Shown: piece by piece, positions 23,418 through 34,439 of the stretch
Layout: every line of letters begins with the position of its first letter
Position numbering within the stretch: the stretch's first letter is position 1
NCBI RefSeq assembly: GCF_024362695.1
Contig: NC_065414.1
Location: forward strand, 8,511,501-8,575,500
Length of the DNA stretch: 64,000 nt
Origin: Pectinophora gossypiella
Taxonomy: Eukaryota; Arthropoda; Insecta; Lepidoptera; Gelechiidae
Reading direction: 5' to 3'
Position numbers and translations under genes: made by a program
Notes under the pieces: generated by a model
Told to the model about the DNA's origin: nothing
What the model saw: the letters and a program-made list of their open reading frames with translations, nothing else
The model's database searches: none

Positions 23418-25189
23418 TGCTGACTACCGTCAATAAAAAGTTTTGTACTGTAAAAGACAGTACAGTCAATAAGTTTACTGCCTGGTCTGGCAGAAGTGTC
23501 TGTAATATAAAAAACTAGTACTGAACATATAATTTTTTTAAAGTACATAGATAGATATATTCTATCTGTCGTTATTATACAATTTCGAATAAACTTATTC
23601 AAATCTAAATAAATAATATTACTATGATGACAGGTTCTGTTATAAAGGTGTTGGTTGAGAGAAAATATATAATTATTTTCCTCACTAGCTAATGTATTTG
23701 AGTATGGAAAAGAACAAATAATTAAGTTTCCACACTCAACAGTCATTAGTGACCTATGATACCTAGTCAATTGCTGTTTTGTGAGCCCTGTACTATTGCC
23801 TACTAAAAGAATAACGGTAGTGTTTGTATCATATTTACACTGGAATAATTTTGTGATGATTTGCGAATATGACGCGCCAGGCATGCACACATTAATAATG
23901 TCATGATCACAAGAGTTTTTTAGAAGTAGTCCTAAACCTATGCCTATATCGTCCGAGAACACAACAGTCTTTTTCGTTAGACGTGGGACACAGTCTTTCT
24001 GGGGCGCGACGATGTTTGGCAATGCGGTCGCGACCTTTTCGGGCCCTCGCAGCGCCCCACCTGTCGGCGCAGCGGGCGCGGGCGCCGCGGGCGGTGGCGC
24101 TGTCGCTGACGCCCCGCGCCTCGAGACTCCGCGAGCTCCGACCCTCCGCGGCTCGGCTCCCGGCGGCACATCACCGGCCGGCGCGACACTTGGCAGCGCG
24201 GCACACGGCGGCTCGTTGTTGGGCAGTGCGGTGTCGCACATCACTGCGGCCAGCGGCGCACCGGCGGGGAGCACGGCACTGCATTTCGCTGCTCTGCGTG
24301 ACGCAGCCCTACGCGGCGTGGCCCTTGCCGACGCAGCACTAGGCGACGCGACACTGGGCGGCGCGGCTCTGCGTGTCGCAACCCTACGCGATGCGGCCCT
24401 GGCCGGCGCAGCACTAGGCGACGCGGCACTGGGCGGCGCGGCTCTGCGTGTGGCAGCCCTACGCGATGCAGCCCTGGCCGGCGGCGCAGCAATAGGCGAC
24501 GCGGCGATGGGCGGCGCGGCTCTGCGTGTTGTAACCCTGCGTGATTTGGCCCTGGCCGGCGCAGCACTAGGCGACGCGGCACTGGGCGGCGCGGCGCTGC
24601 GTCTCACAGCCCTACGGGGCGTGGTACCTCGCGGCGCGGTCTCGCGGCGCGTGGTACACGCGGCGCTGGTGGACGGTGAGGCTCCAGAATCTACGACCAG
24701 CCCCCCGCGCTGCAAATCCTCTCTAGACTCGCTGCTTGTTTTGGCGCGTAGTGTTTCCAGCTCCAGGTTTCGGTCGTGCACCAGAGACTCAAGCCGTTCC
24801 GTGTTAATTACCAGGGACTCTGTTGCCTTGATGTGTTCGGCAATTTCCTTCTGTGCATTGTCATATAGTTGCTGTATTCGGGCTAATTGGCGTTGGAGCT
24901 CACAATTTTCTTGTCGTAATTTATATTTTTCTTCATAACCTTCATCATCATCACTATATTTATCGCTCATTGAAGTGAGATCTATGGTCATGGACTCATT
25001 ATTTTGGCAATTTTCTTCATGGACTAACTCATTGTATAATGCCAAAGTTTGTTGTGACTCATTGGTAGAATGTTGGTCCTCATGAGCTTTTATTGTATTA
25101 TAGGCTACAGCAACCTGTTGCTCTAGTTCTCTGATACGATTTAGAGCAGCCTCATGGTTGTTTTGACATTCATCCTGTGAGTTGATCAC
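23384..25189 (-). CDS. LINE ORF1: coiled coil, repeat linker, SGNH-like domain
   Basis: A 601-residue ORF1 protein, presumably the RNA-binding chaperone of the element. Residues 13-38 and 85-150 look like coiled coil (regular Leu/Ile/Glu spacing). Residues about 165-400 are an Ala/Arg/Pro/Ser-rich linker holding about four copies of a 25-residue repeat (ARAASRRAATRRAAPPSAAS-type). Residues 409-560 resemble an SGNH/GDSL esterase: VVFSDDIGIG stands where the nucleophile block should be, MPGAS gives the Gly block and LLVGNS the Asn block. ORF1 proteins with esterase domains are known in CR1-type LINEs. No zinc knuckle is seen. The GC-rich linker is very unlike the AT-rich surroundings. The start was chosen because it opens the uninterrupted frame about 40 bases inside the inferred 5' end. 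Confidence 0.85.
   Translation of the reverse strand: MINSQDECQNNHEAALNRIRELEQQVAVAYNTIKAHEDQHSTNESQQTLALYNELVHEENCQNNESMTIDLTSMSDKYSDDDEGYEEKYKLRQENCELQRQLARIQQLYDNAQKEIAEHIKATESLVINTERLESLVHDRNLELETLRAKTSSESREDLQRGGLVVDSGASPSTSAACTTRRETAPRGTTPRRAVRRSAAPPSAASPSAAPARAKSRRVTTRRAAPPIAASPIAAPPARAASRRAATRRAAPPSAASPSAAPARAASRRVATRRAAPPSVASPSAASARATPRRAASRRAAKCSAVLPAGAPLAAVMCDTALPNNEPPCAALPSVAPAGDVPPGAEPRRVGARGVSRRGASATAPPPAAPAPAAPTGGALRGPEKVATALPNIVAPQKDCVPRLTKKTVVFSDDIGIGLGLLLKNSCDHDIINVCMPGASYSQIITKLFQCKYDTNTTVILLVGNSTGLTKQQLTRYHRSLMTVECGNLIICSFPYSNTLASEENNYIFSLNQHLYNRTCHHSNIIYLDLNKFIRNCIITTDRIYLSMYFKKIICSVLVFYITDTSARPGSKLIDCTVFYSTKLFIDGSQQCTTNGTSSLN
24290..24660 (-). repeat. 75-bp coding minisatellite in LINE ORF1
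   Basis: About four imperfect copies of a 75-base GC-rich unit (25 codons) encode the Ala/Arg/Pro-rich linker of ORF1. Because the repeat is so GC-rich it also opens long frames on the opposite strand (23940-24938), which I take to be a by-product. Confidence 0.8.
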
Positions 25190-25236
25190 GGATTGTAAGT
25201 GGTCCCTCTTACATTATTCTCTTCAATATCATTAAT

Positions 25237-26593
25237 GCGTTAAGAATGGTTATACTCGTAAAATAAAAAGTTCAAACTTAACGTTTTTCGATATATTAAA
25301 ATATATCTAAACACAGAAATATACTTGACGAGAAACACAGAAAGTCACCGGAGAGTTGATTCCCACAAGCTTGGACGTCGCTTCTTTGAATGACTAATTG
25401 AGCCTTTGACGCAAGCCCAGCAACTCCAAGCTTTGGAGGAAGTAATATTTCTGAGATTAGAATACTGGAATTGTAACTAAATATCGGAAATTTGATAATG
25501 TTGGGAAATATTACCAAATAGCCGACCAAATTATTTACCAATCTTTATTTGTGGCGTTTCTTCGTACTCCACCTTTTGAAGGTCACTGAGATTTCAATAT
25601 TTATGTTAATACAAAAACCGAATCCAAGTACTTAGCTAGTTTTTTTATGAAAACAAGATCCGTATTTTCGTATTATTTTAGATAGTATTTCATTTAATAA
25701 CAATCTTTTTGTTCAAAGAACAACAAACCCATCCTTACTGTTCACCACGATAGGGTATTTATATTGTCCCCAGATCCCCTTAAAATTCTGCCTAGATACT
25801 CCCGTGGATTTTTGTATACGAAACTGTGGAGCCTCGGCACTTGAGTGAGTAGAAACCTATGAATAAACCATCAGGGGAATGTGGATCCCGTGTCGTATGT
25901 GCGCTGTTGATGGACGAGTCAAGAGCTGCAAGAGCTGATGATCGATGCCAACTATATTATACTACTAGGATAGAGTATAAGTACTCGTACATGCTACGTA
26001 AACTGACATGCCTGATAAGTATGAGTTTAGCGGGGTCACGTCGTGTGGCTATTGGTCGGAGCCCGTGATAAACTTCGTGCCGCGCACGATAAGTAGCGTA
26101 GGTACTTGCCTGCAGAAGTCCTGAGCATGGACAAAAGTAATTAAGAAATACTACAACGTAGTGTAATTTCGCTTGACAACTTGGCAGCCATTCCTTATAT
26201 TACTATTTATTTTCTATTATTAATTTTATTTCTTTTTTGCGTGATAGATTACCTTGTAATTTTTAATGTTTTTCTTTCATTTTTTAGTCTTATTTTTCTT
26301 TTTCATTCATTGTTTATATTGTATATTAGTTTTTATATTGTTTTCTCGTCATACAACGCATTGGGTTACACTGTATTGTTGTGTGTACCTTTATAAATAA
26401 ATAGTTATTCTTTTAGAAAAAAACATGCACAGTATAAACCTGTAACATGGCACGCGTCTCTGCAGCGTATGTTGTCCACCGTACGTTATCATGTCGCGTG
26501 TAGATAATAATAATAATAATAAGTAAAATAACAGTAAATGCCCGCCATATTTAGGTTTTCTATTATTTTTTTATTTTTCATAAAACCATATTT
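25237..26593. other. no recognised gene
   Basis: AT-rich. The plus-strand frame at 26181-26396 is low-complexity Phe/Ile/Leu from a T-rich stretch and may be a decayed LINE 3' UTR. A short (AAT)n run lies at 26504-26521. Confidence 0.4.
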
Positions 26594-27060
26594 TAACATT
26601 CAAAATCAAAATTCATTTATTTCAGACATGATGGTCCATATTACATTAATTACACACTTAAAAAAAATCAAAATTACAGTACAAAAAAAATATTACATGA
26701 CACAAACACACACACACTTGTTTACATGTAAATTACATTACAGTACTTGATAAAATACCAATGCGTTAAAAGGCTCAACATTACATTTCTGTATACCTAC
26801 TTAATAAAATAACCTCGTAAACAATGGGATTTGGATTTTAAAAGGCATCTGGGCCTTACGAGGATAATATATTGAAAATGTATACTGTAACTTCAATAAT
26901 TCCCACTAAGTAAAGACAAACAATATTTTGTTTCTTTCATCATTTAATGGATTATCCAAGCTGAACCGTGAGATAGGACTTACAAAATTTTAATATCAAA
27001 AGGAATTTAACAAAACTATTTTATGTAAAGGGATTTCCTATAAGTAGGTATACAATGAGT
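26594..27060 (-). repeat. probable LINE 3' UTR, minus strand
   Basis: Begins with attcaaaatcaaaattcatt and tatttcag on the plus strand. Reversed, this is an AATAAATGA signal followed by a GATTTT-type tail, as in the intact LINE at 20320. The T/A-rich body up to about 27060 has no open frame and would be a 5'-truncated 3' UTR. The extent is approximate. Confidence 0.4.
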
Positions 27061-27297
27061 ATGTCTGAAATAAGTATAAAGAGAGCGATACACGTGTTAT
27101 GCTTCAAGAAGATAATAATAATTTAATTTCGTCTCAACAACATGTAGGTATGTAGCTATCTAATACAATCTCGTCCCTGGAGTGTTTGCTTACTGGAGTT
27201 CACATAGAGTAGGCGAGTGTTTATCCTCTGGTGATATGTCAAACTCATACGGAGTTTTCTCAGGACGCTATCGCATGGATGTGCGCTTTAAAATTCT

Positions 27298-27976
27298 TCT
27301 TCTTCTCTCGTGTGGGTTGTGAGGTGGAATACAAACCTCATCAACCCTGGTGTCAGGGTTATTACTGAACCGCCTAAGGCCCCTGACATGACTCATGTAA
27401 CGACTACATACTTACAGTAGCGTGTGGCGAAACGTTTGTTCTTTTCAGAACTCCAGTCGGGCAAACGAGACGCCTTGTTCAACAAAAGGTGTCTGACTTC
27501 GAAAAAGAAAGAAGGTCAGATCTGGAAAGAAAACGTGATGGTCTGAAAGCCCGACCACCTGCGGCAATCACCTATAATTACGTAGGGGGTGTGCTGACGT
27601 GCCCAAAATGTGGGCGCACGTTTTCACATAAAATTGGCTATACGAGCCATCACAGAGCTCACCAGAGAGCAGACTTTCCAAGCCCTTGAATGACAACCGT
27701 CAATGAATCCACCAGCTGCTGTCGCTGTAGTCGAAATCGACTGTGAAGCATCATCATCATCACATACTTACATCAGTAAGTAGTAACCGGGACCAACAGC
27801 TTAACGTGCCTTCCGAAGCACGGGTCATCTTACTTTCGGACAATTAGATTATCAGCCTGTAATGTCCTAATGAAACTAGGGATCACAATGTGATTTTTAT
27901 GATATGTCCCCATCGGGTTTCGAACCCGGAGCCTCCGGATCGTGAGTCCAACGCTCAACCACTGGACCACGGAGGC
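27298..27976 (-). mobile_element. SINE family B copy split by a later insertion
   Basis: Read on the minus strand, the tRNA-like head gcctccgtggtccagtggtt starts at 27976. It carries a B box (ggttcgaaacc), and the body with gcttcggaaggcacgttaag runs to 27762. The 3' half, with ggcggttcagtaataaccct and ccctgacaccagggttga, resumes at 27416 and ends at 27298 in agaagaagaa. The gap is filled by a LINE fragment (27417-27761). The sequence ACATACTTACA is present at both edges (27406-27416 and 27762-27772). Confidence 0.8.
27417..27761 (+). pseudogene. nested LINE fragment with C-terminal C2H2 finger
   Basis: A 345-bp plus-strand insertion in the SINE, bounded by an 11-bp duplication. The open frame ends at 27689 and reads KVSDFEKERRSDLERKRDGL, then LTCPKCGRTFSHKIGYTSHH and RAH. 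This is a charged helix followed by a classical C-x2-C-x12-H-x3-H zinc finger. A C-terminal C2H2 finger after a basic ORF2 tail is known from several animal LINEs and supports a 5'-truncated LINE rather than a host zinc-finger gene. The 3' end is a (CAT)n run, tcatcatcatc, directly before the duplicated target. No ATG starts the frame. Confidence 0.75.
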
Positions 27977-28214
27977 TTTAAAATTAGGAGGAATTAAGAA
28001 ATAGTAAGTAATAGGCGTTAGAATATTTTTATGACGTCATAAATCATTATGTTTCGACAATTTGTAAATTTACCTTCATCTAGCCTATACTCAAATTTTC
28101 ATGAGGAAGCTCTCTTAGTTTCTTCAAAGGTTTTCACACAAAGAGGTGGTAGGTACCGCGAGCATAGTAGAACCATAGAACAAACGCTCAACGCCCACAT
28201 TTCGCAATATAAGT
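27977..28214. other. no recognised feature
   Basis: Short AT-rich interval with no motif. Confidence 0.4.
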
Positions 28215-28810
28215 ATGTCGTAACAGTGGGGGTCGTAACATCATCATCAGAATGGAGGGTGGGCGTTAGAAGAGTGGGCGTTAGAAGACAATAATGGCCG
28301 TCATCAGTATCACAATCATTTTATTTACTTCCACATAGTTTTTGTATCACGATTAAATAAAGTCACAGCATAAGGTACACACTCACGGCAACGTCACGGT
28401 ATTCGTAACGGTTACACAGTCACTCGTTATCTAGCGCGCATAAGGACGTTAGCGCGAAGGGGCCCTCCACCACCCATGGTTCCTATATTCGGACCGAATC
28501 CTCGGGACATGTGAACGTACTTGCTAGGTGCTCTTTTCCGATCACACTTTCTTGACGTCCCTACAAGTTATAGGTGAGCGACTATAGCACTCCACGTTCC
28601 GATCGTAATTATTCGACACGTCCGTTCACGACGAAGGTTCGCGGTAGACTGACCGACTAGAACGGCAGTGCACGTCCGCTCGACACGACGACTCTGTGGT
28701 GACTCTCCCGACTTCACCCCGCTCTGCTCGTACGCCACCTTTCGTCGGAGCGTTGCAACTTCATGACGGAAGTGATGTAACTTCATTTTATTTTCCGATT
28801 TGATCAATTT
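28215..28810. other. GC-richer segment of unknown nature
   Basis: This segment has clearly more C/G and CpG than its flanks. It begins with a doubled gtcgtaaca motif around ggggg (28216-28241) and a doubled gtgggcgttagaaga. On the minus strand an AATAAA-like signal lies near 28320 and a 79-codon Arg-rich frame at 28807-28568. It could be a solo LTR or a CpG-rich regulatory island. I could not find paired LTR ends. Confidence 0.3.
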
Positions 28811-30345
28811 CTCTTCTTAATTCATAACTAACTCCGACAAGTAAGTATTATAATATGAAATCCTGACGCTGAAACGCTTGAATTTATAACTGATAACTAT
28901 CTACATTATGATTGACATTTTTTTTTAAAGCGAACAACGAAGACCTGTAACATTTTTTCCGCAATGTTTTGAAAACATTACAATCTTTGTTCTAGAGTGA
29001 ATAGGCTTTTGTTAGGAGAGCATGTTCCACCTTAGGCCATCTTATCACTTACCATGAATAAGACTGTGGTCGAACACGAACATGTAATATATTGAAAAGA
29101 ACGCCCGCGAACTTAACCCCATAACGACGCACAACGATATTGATGACCCTTCAATTTAAACCTCAGGAAAATAAATATTACCTATATCAAAATATCAGTG
29201 GGACATTTATTTGTGAAACGCATGATATATTATGTTATATTAGTGATGGTAATAAAGTAATGTAATAATATATGTAATTAAGCAGGTGTTTATAACTTAT
29301 GTTTCTTATCAAATTATAAACTATAGCGCCCACACGATTTGCACAAAATTCTGAGAACTTTGAACAATTATTAATAATTATGATATTTATGAAATTTAAC
29401 GCATAGTTTCTCAACTAATCTCCTTGACAAGAGAAAACTTTCATTAAATTCTGAGAAGTTCTTCATTCAAACGTGTGGTCCAATGTTAACAGACAAAGGT
29501 CATTACACTTTAGCTAATCTTGTCTGATCCCAACCCGGACAATGTGAATGGATCGTAACTATTAACAAAGCATTCCTTAAGCCCAGCTATCTCCCATCTC
29601 TCCACTATAACTAAAGCCTAGCCTTTTAAAGCCACTCAGCGGTTTTACAAACTCATCTTTCGCCAAATTAATTTGCCACAACGCAATCTTCTTAAGTCCT
29701 CACGTATATTGAAATAAAGTAAAATAACAATATTCAATTTGCAACGGGCTTTATTGGTGTTAGACTGAAATCGAATGTACGCCTGTCAACACAGGTACCT
29801 GGTGAACAGTGTCTAAAGTATCAAAGCCGAGAGAAAATTGTTTCACAGGAAATTTACAAGCGAAGCTGTGGAGGAAGGTGTACAACAAGCCTTGTTCAGA
29901 GTAGATTTAAATCTTGCAGCGGAGCGTAGCACAGGAAAGCAATTAATTAAATTGTTTTGTAAGAAGTAATCTCAATAGGTCCGACTTCATGTAAATTGAG
30001 AATCTGGACAAATAATTTGAGTTTGCATGAGCTTGAACTTTGTGGGCAACAATTTCTAAGAAAGTTTTGACTTGGATTATACACATTAATAAAACTTATT
30101 ATATTTTTTCTTTCAGGCAGTCTCCTTTGTCTAATCCTGATTAGTTTTCCAGGCTAGCGCGATTATTGCGAAATCTTTTTCGTTTATGTCAACAACGTTC
30201 AAAGCTCTCCGGGAAAGGCGAGCTTATTTAGTGCTGTTAATTAAGGCATTCCCTTCTGAACTACATTGTACGTACTTTGCTATTTTCTTGCTAACGCCAG
30301 AATATTTATTTGGCTTCCATAAATATGAATGGTTTTTTGGGATAG
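28811..30345. other. no recognised gene
   Basis: About 1.5 kb of AT-rich sequence without supported exons or repeats. Confidence 0.4.
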
Positions 30346-30562
30346 GATGATCATGAGAACAAATGTCGGGCCAAGCTCTAAACCACTGAATTTGAATTTC
30401 GAATTCATGTTTTGTACCATAGATTGATGTGGCGTGAGTAACGGTGAAGGAAAATGTCATGAAAGAACCGCCATACCCGCGACATGCGTTTCGGAGGTAT
30501 GTGACCAAACCTGTCAATACTTCAGGTTAGGTAAGCGAACCCTGTAAAAACGGGATAACGCA
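30346..30562 (+). mobile_element. SINE family A copy, 5' truncated
   Basis: Carries gtgaaggaaaatgtcatgaa, ttcggaggtatgtgacc and caggttaggtaagcgaaccc, then ends in the family A terminus acgggataacgc. The head is missing, with no clear B box before it. Confidence 0.7.
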
Positions 30563-31094
30563 AAATTTTCAGCATTCACATTAAACTCATTTTATTTATT
30601 GCACCACATTTTGAAGGTATTATCGCGAAAATGATTGTATAATAAAACAATTTTGTTGAGAGCAAGATTATGCGTAATCCTTGCGTGAAATCAAACTATT
30701 TCGATTTGCATTGATTGCATAAGTTCAGTGAATATGGTATCTAGTTGTATAAATTATTAGTTCTAGTTCTAGAGCACACTCAACTATAGCAATAAAATTA
30801 AACGTTACCTAAAGAAACATTTCCTAAATTCGCGTTTCTACAAAAGTAGAAATAGTTACGGCCTACTCTTTATTTTTTCCTTTACCCCACCATGAAGACT
30901 ATCCTTATTTTCAATCGCGTACAACCCTGTGAACACAGGAAAATGTCAAGAAAAACATATTTATAATAAATGATGTTGTTCGCACTCCCTTCGCCTATCA
31001 AAATTGATACAGCGCATAACATATTATAACGTGGTAAATTGAAATTCATACACATGGTGACAGATAGACGAACAAATAGATGGATGAATATATT
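30563..31094. other. no recognised gene
   Basis: AT-rich. The minus-strand 87-codon frame (31145-30882) has no motif. Confidence 0.4.
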
Positions 31095-31860
31095 GGAGGA
31101 GCAAGGTTCTTTGTGGCATCTCAAAATAACATACATTATATACATAAAACACTAATTGCTAAAATCTACGTCGCACTAGCACAATCTGTCATAACATATT
31201 GCATTCCGGTCTGGTGAGGTGCTACAAAAACAAAGTTTTTTGATGTTGAACGAGCACAAAGGTCACTTGTCAAAGTTTTGTTCTTTAAACCATACAGATT
31301 CTCTACTGACACTTTGTGCAGAAGCAGCAACCTCCTATCAGTGAGAAAACTGTACATTCTAAACATAATTATTAAATACCACTCCTCACTACCTTACAAT
31401 CAAAATCTATTAAATAAAAGAAGAAAAGGTACTGTAGCTCCCTCACATTCCGTGCGTACTGTTTTTGCTCAACGGCAATACGGCAACTCTATCCTTGACA
31501 TTTATCCTATGAATTTGTTCTCCTGCAAAAAAAAAACCATGACTGCGTGGTTAGGATCACTCTCATACGAGCAAATATATATGTCACTCATAGTGCTATG
31601 GGCAAAAATTTGACATTTAGTTTTATTTTACTCTGAAAATCTTTAGATTACACTCTTTCTTTTCATTTCATTCTTCATTCTTTATAGATCATATTTGTCA
31701 TATTTGTTATTACTTACCTTGACTCACAAACTGTACTGTACCTAGTGAATTGTGAGACATTCCTGCCACAAGTATCCTAGGATTACTTAACGGGAGGTCT
31801 CGACCACGATGTAACTAAAATTTGAGAAATAAAGAATATTTTATTTATTTATTTTTATAC
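31095..31860 (+). pseudogene. decayed LINE ORF2 C-terminus with 3' UTR
   Basis: The plus frame reads LIAKIYVALAQSVITYCIPV, a TGA at 31215-31217, then GATKTKFFDVERAQRSLVKV and RKLYILNIIIKYHSSLP. It stays open to a stop at about 31613. This is the thumb/C-terminal region found after the RT palm in Jockey/CR1-like ORF2. The catalytic core is absent because of 5' truncation. The 3' UTR carries aataaagaa and ends in TTTA repeats at about 31838-31855. It is not the same family as the intact element at 20.3-25.2 kb. Confidence 0.65.
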
Positions 31861-32139
31861 ATAAATCCTAATGGGAAAGGCAGGACCACAACTAATCATA
31901 AAACAACGTGCAGCCACTTTTCATACGAAGCCTATGATAAATATGATGAACATTTTCATCACCATATTGAGAAGAAAAAACAAGCGCCTTTTAGAAAAAT
32001 CACATTTGGATATGATTTTTGGTGACATAACTTCGCAAAAAACAAACTAGTTTCAATTCAGGTAAAAATTTGTGGCCTCAATTATATTCGAATTGAAAGA
32101 AATTGATGTTTTGTTAAATAGATTATATCAAAATGTGAT
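31861..32139. other. no recognised feature
   Basis: AT-rich sequence with no motif. Confidence 0.4.
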
Positions 32140-32240
32140 TAAAGCACATAATACCGGGTTCTTACCGCGTTAAAATCAGGGATATGAGACTCCCAATATT
32201 TCAACTCTGTTGCAATTGCCATGATCACGGGCTGACTCAT
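32140..32240. repeat. MITE family 2, one-arm fragment
   Basis: Matches the left arm of the element at 1718-1936: acataataccgggttcttac, gggatatgagactccca, and gccatgatcacgggctgact. No opposite arm follows. Confidence 0.7.
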
Positions 32241-33289
32241 CCAGTGTATCAGAATGTGATCTGATATTTCAAAAAGGCTATTTAGTGGTTTCCGCTATAA
32301 GCCTTACAGGTGATCAGCCCGTCTACTACTGCCCACTCATTCCAAAAGAACTAAAGCAAAAAATCGAGCATAAACCGAAACATTCAAAATAAGACCAACA
32401 TTTTACTTGACGCGACAAAGAAAATGAAGACGATGTAACATTTCTCACCTCCTCCTTACTAGCGTCGTATATTTATACGTCGTATGTGACATAAAGACGG
32501 GACATTAGGAGAATATCACTCATAATCATCATCCCATATAATATACTCTGGTGTTGGACACAACCGCCAACGCGAACACAAAATTGAGTGGACGTTTCCT
32601 CTATCACAATAACTCTCGTATTCCCGCAGTTGCCTTTATTGTGTGACAGTTCACCGAATATCTAAATAAATTTTATCAACCACTTAAGTGCTCCCGACAT
32701 GGCAATTGGACGAATATTGAAATTTATAGACACCATTAAAATTTATCTTTTCGAATTCTTACGTTCCATTTGAATGGTTTAATAATATCAACAAAATGAG
32801 GTCCAAACTGCCAAAGCTCTTTACAAAAATTGCGTATTGATTTTCGTATAAACACTTTACGATATCTTCTCGGGCTGTAATGATGTCGTAATAATAAGGC
32901 ACGAGTTGTAGGCTCTTTTATCCAGGTAACCAGTAAGGAAAGTAAAACACTAGAGTATGAACTGTCGATAGTAGGCTCAACACAATTTTTGTTTCCAGAG
33001 TCTTTCAGAATAATTAGAATCAGAAATGTTTACCTTTAGAAGAATAATTGCATGCTGTGACAAATCCAGGAGTAAGAGGGCACATGGAACCGCAATTCTC
33101 ACGACCCAGTCTGTTGTTTTCGTCGACTTACGTATAAGCTTAATATTACAGTAATATGAAAGGCTTTATTTGTGTGCAATAGAGTGTTTTATTATTATTA
33201 TGAAACGTAAAAATTTGTATACACACTATTCACCGCGATACCAGCTACGATTCTTGTCATCTCTATATCTCCACTACAGTTCACATTAT
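32241..33289. other. no recognised gene
   Basis: AT-rich sequence without supported features. Confidence 0.4.
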
Positions 33290-33632
33290 ACAAGGTGTCA
33301 GTGACATCGTAACGAATACTAAGGAGGATGATTCAGACCGTGATTCTGAGTTAATATCAAGTGGAATTTTCAGTCGCAAAATTCATGTTTATTTTTTAGT
33401 TTTTTTAAATTATTTTCAATTCCATTGCGATGGAAAATTCCACTTGATATTAACTCAGAATAATAAACTGAATCATCCCTTTCGGAATTCGTCATCGACC
33501 ATGATTCTGAGTTGATATCAATAGGAATTTCCTATCGGAAAATTCATAAAAAATTGTGTGTTTTTCTAAATTATTTTCTGTTCCATACTTTCGCGACGGA
33601 AAATTCCACGATGTCACTAAGTCCCTGTATAT
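33290..33632. mobile_element. MITE-like foldback family 4, one and a half copies
   Basis: The left end has ggtgtcagtgacatcgtaac and atgattctgagttaatatca-type sequence. An inverted arm (ggaaaattccacttgatatt) follows at 33432-33468, then a second direct partial arm at 33497-33550. An outer end, gatgtcactaagtccctgta, closes at about 33631. This looks like two overlapping or rearranged copies. Related copies lie at 54230-54460 and 56885-57085, inside introns of genes A and C. Confidence 0.7.
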
Positions 33633-33894
33633 TAGCCCCTATAATAAGGAACGTGTAGGCTTACGATAAGAAATGATTCCCGCACTCTGTTATGACACAT
33701 TTTCGAAGATAACCTTGCCGAAGTCGACAACATGACACACTAATGTCGATACTTATTAACCGCAAATTACTAACTCAGAGGTATTAACAGAAACTAATCT
33801 AGAATAAGTCGAGAAACTAAAGAGACTTGTAGACAGCCTAAACTACATACCAAATTATGATTCGTGAACTTTTGATTACTTACAATCTAGCAAT

Positions 33895-34190
33895 AAAGCC
33901 GGCCAATCAACTCGCGACAACAAACACTTCAGAACCCCGACCGGGTCAGGGTCGGTACCCCGCCGGCATGGTCTACGATTTCCCTCATTCAGCGCTTATC
34001 GCTATCGACCCGCTAAGTTCGATTAATTCTTTCTAATATTATCCTCTCAGAGGACCACCGAGGCCCGCGGCCAACTGGCAATCCTCAGACCTGTTGTCTT
34101 AATTTTTGTAGCGGGTGACAGCCCTCAGCGCTCCCCATTTCTCCGGCCAAGTAAGAGAAGGCGGACATCGTGTTTTATAAAGTTAGCCAA
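33895..34190 (+). repeat. interspersed repeat R
   Basis: Marked by tttccctcattcagcgctta, tcgctatcgacccgct and a gcgctccccattt end. Further copies lie at 35015-35295 (minus), 43690-43930, 46785-46875, 50285-50480 and 55885-56075 (plus). No coding capacity is seen. Confidence 0.75.
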
Positions 34191-34439
34191 CAATTAGCTA
34201 AGGATAGCAACAAATGAAAAATGCTTCACCGCCAAAGCGTGGGTCTTAAGGATCAAATCAGAGCAAGAACAGCAAAAAGACTCACTTTCTATACATAAAA
34301 TTATTACTATATAAAAAATAACATTATTACCATTCTCATAAAATACAATATCTTTCGACTGCGAAAAAATGCTCGAGATGCCTCCAGGTGACAATGGTAA
34401 AAAAGTGAATTATTCAATGTTTTCAAAAAGTAAGTCTCT

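Larger units (their letters stand above)
20313..25236 (-). mobile_element. apparently full-length two-ORF non-LTR retrotransposon with possible 7-bp TSD
   Basis: A minus-strand LINE of about 4.9 kb. From 5' to 3' it has a leader of about 40 bases, ORF1 (25189-23384), ORF2 (23417-20526), a 3' UTR of about 200 bases with AATAAA (complement of 20346-20351), and a short GATTCT-type tail ending near 20320. The sequence CATTAAT occurs on both sides (20313-20319 and 25230-25236) and would be a 7-bp target-site duplication. Neither ORF has a stop or frameshift, which suggests a recent insertion. The order of domains (esterase-like ORF1, then APE endonuclease and RT without RNase H) fits the CR1/Jockey group, and the simple-repeat tail recalls Daphne-like lepidopteran elements. 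The clade is inferred, not tested. Confidence 0.85.

Noticed and set aside
23940..24938. 332-codon open frame on the plus strand, opposite LINE ORF1
   Set aside because: It exists only because the GC-rich 75-bp repeat lacks stops in several frames. It has Ala/Gly/Leu-rich composition and no domain, and the minus-strand frame carries the recognisable protein.
26181..26396. 71-codon hydrophobic ORF resembling a membrane peptide
   Set aside because: It is a T-rich low-complexity stretch, more likely a decayed retroelement 3' UTR than a gene.
27489..27689. Host C2H2 zinc-finger gene
   Set aside because: No ATG and a single finger at the end of a basic tail. The fragment is bounded by a target duplication and a (CAT)n tail, which is how a LINE stub looks.
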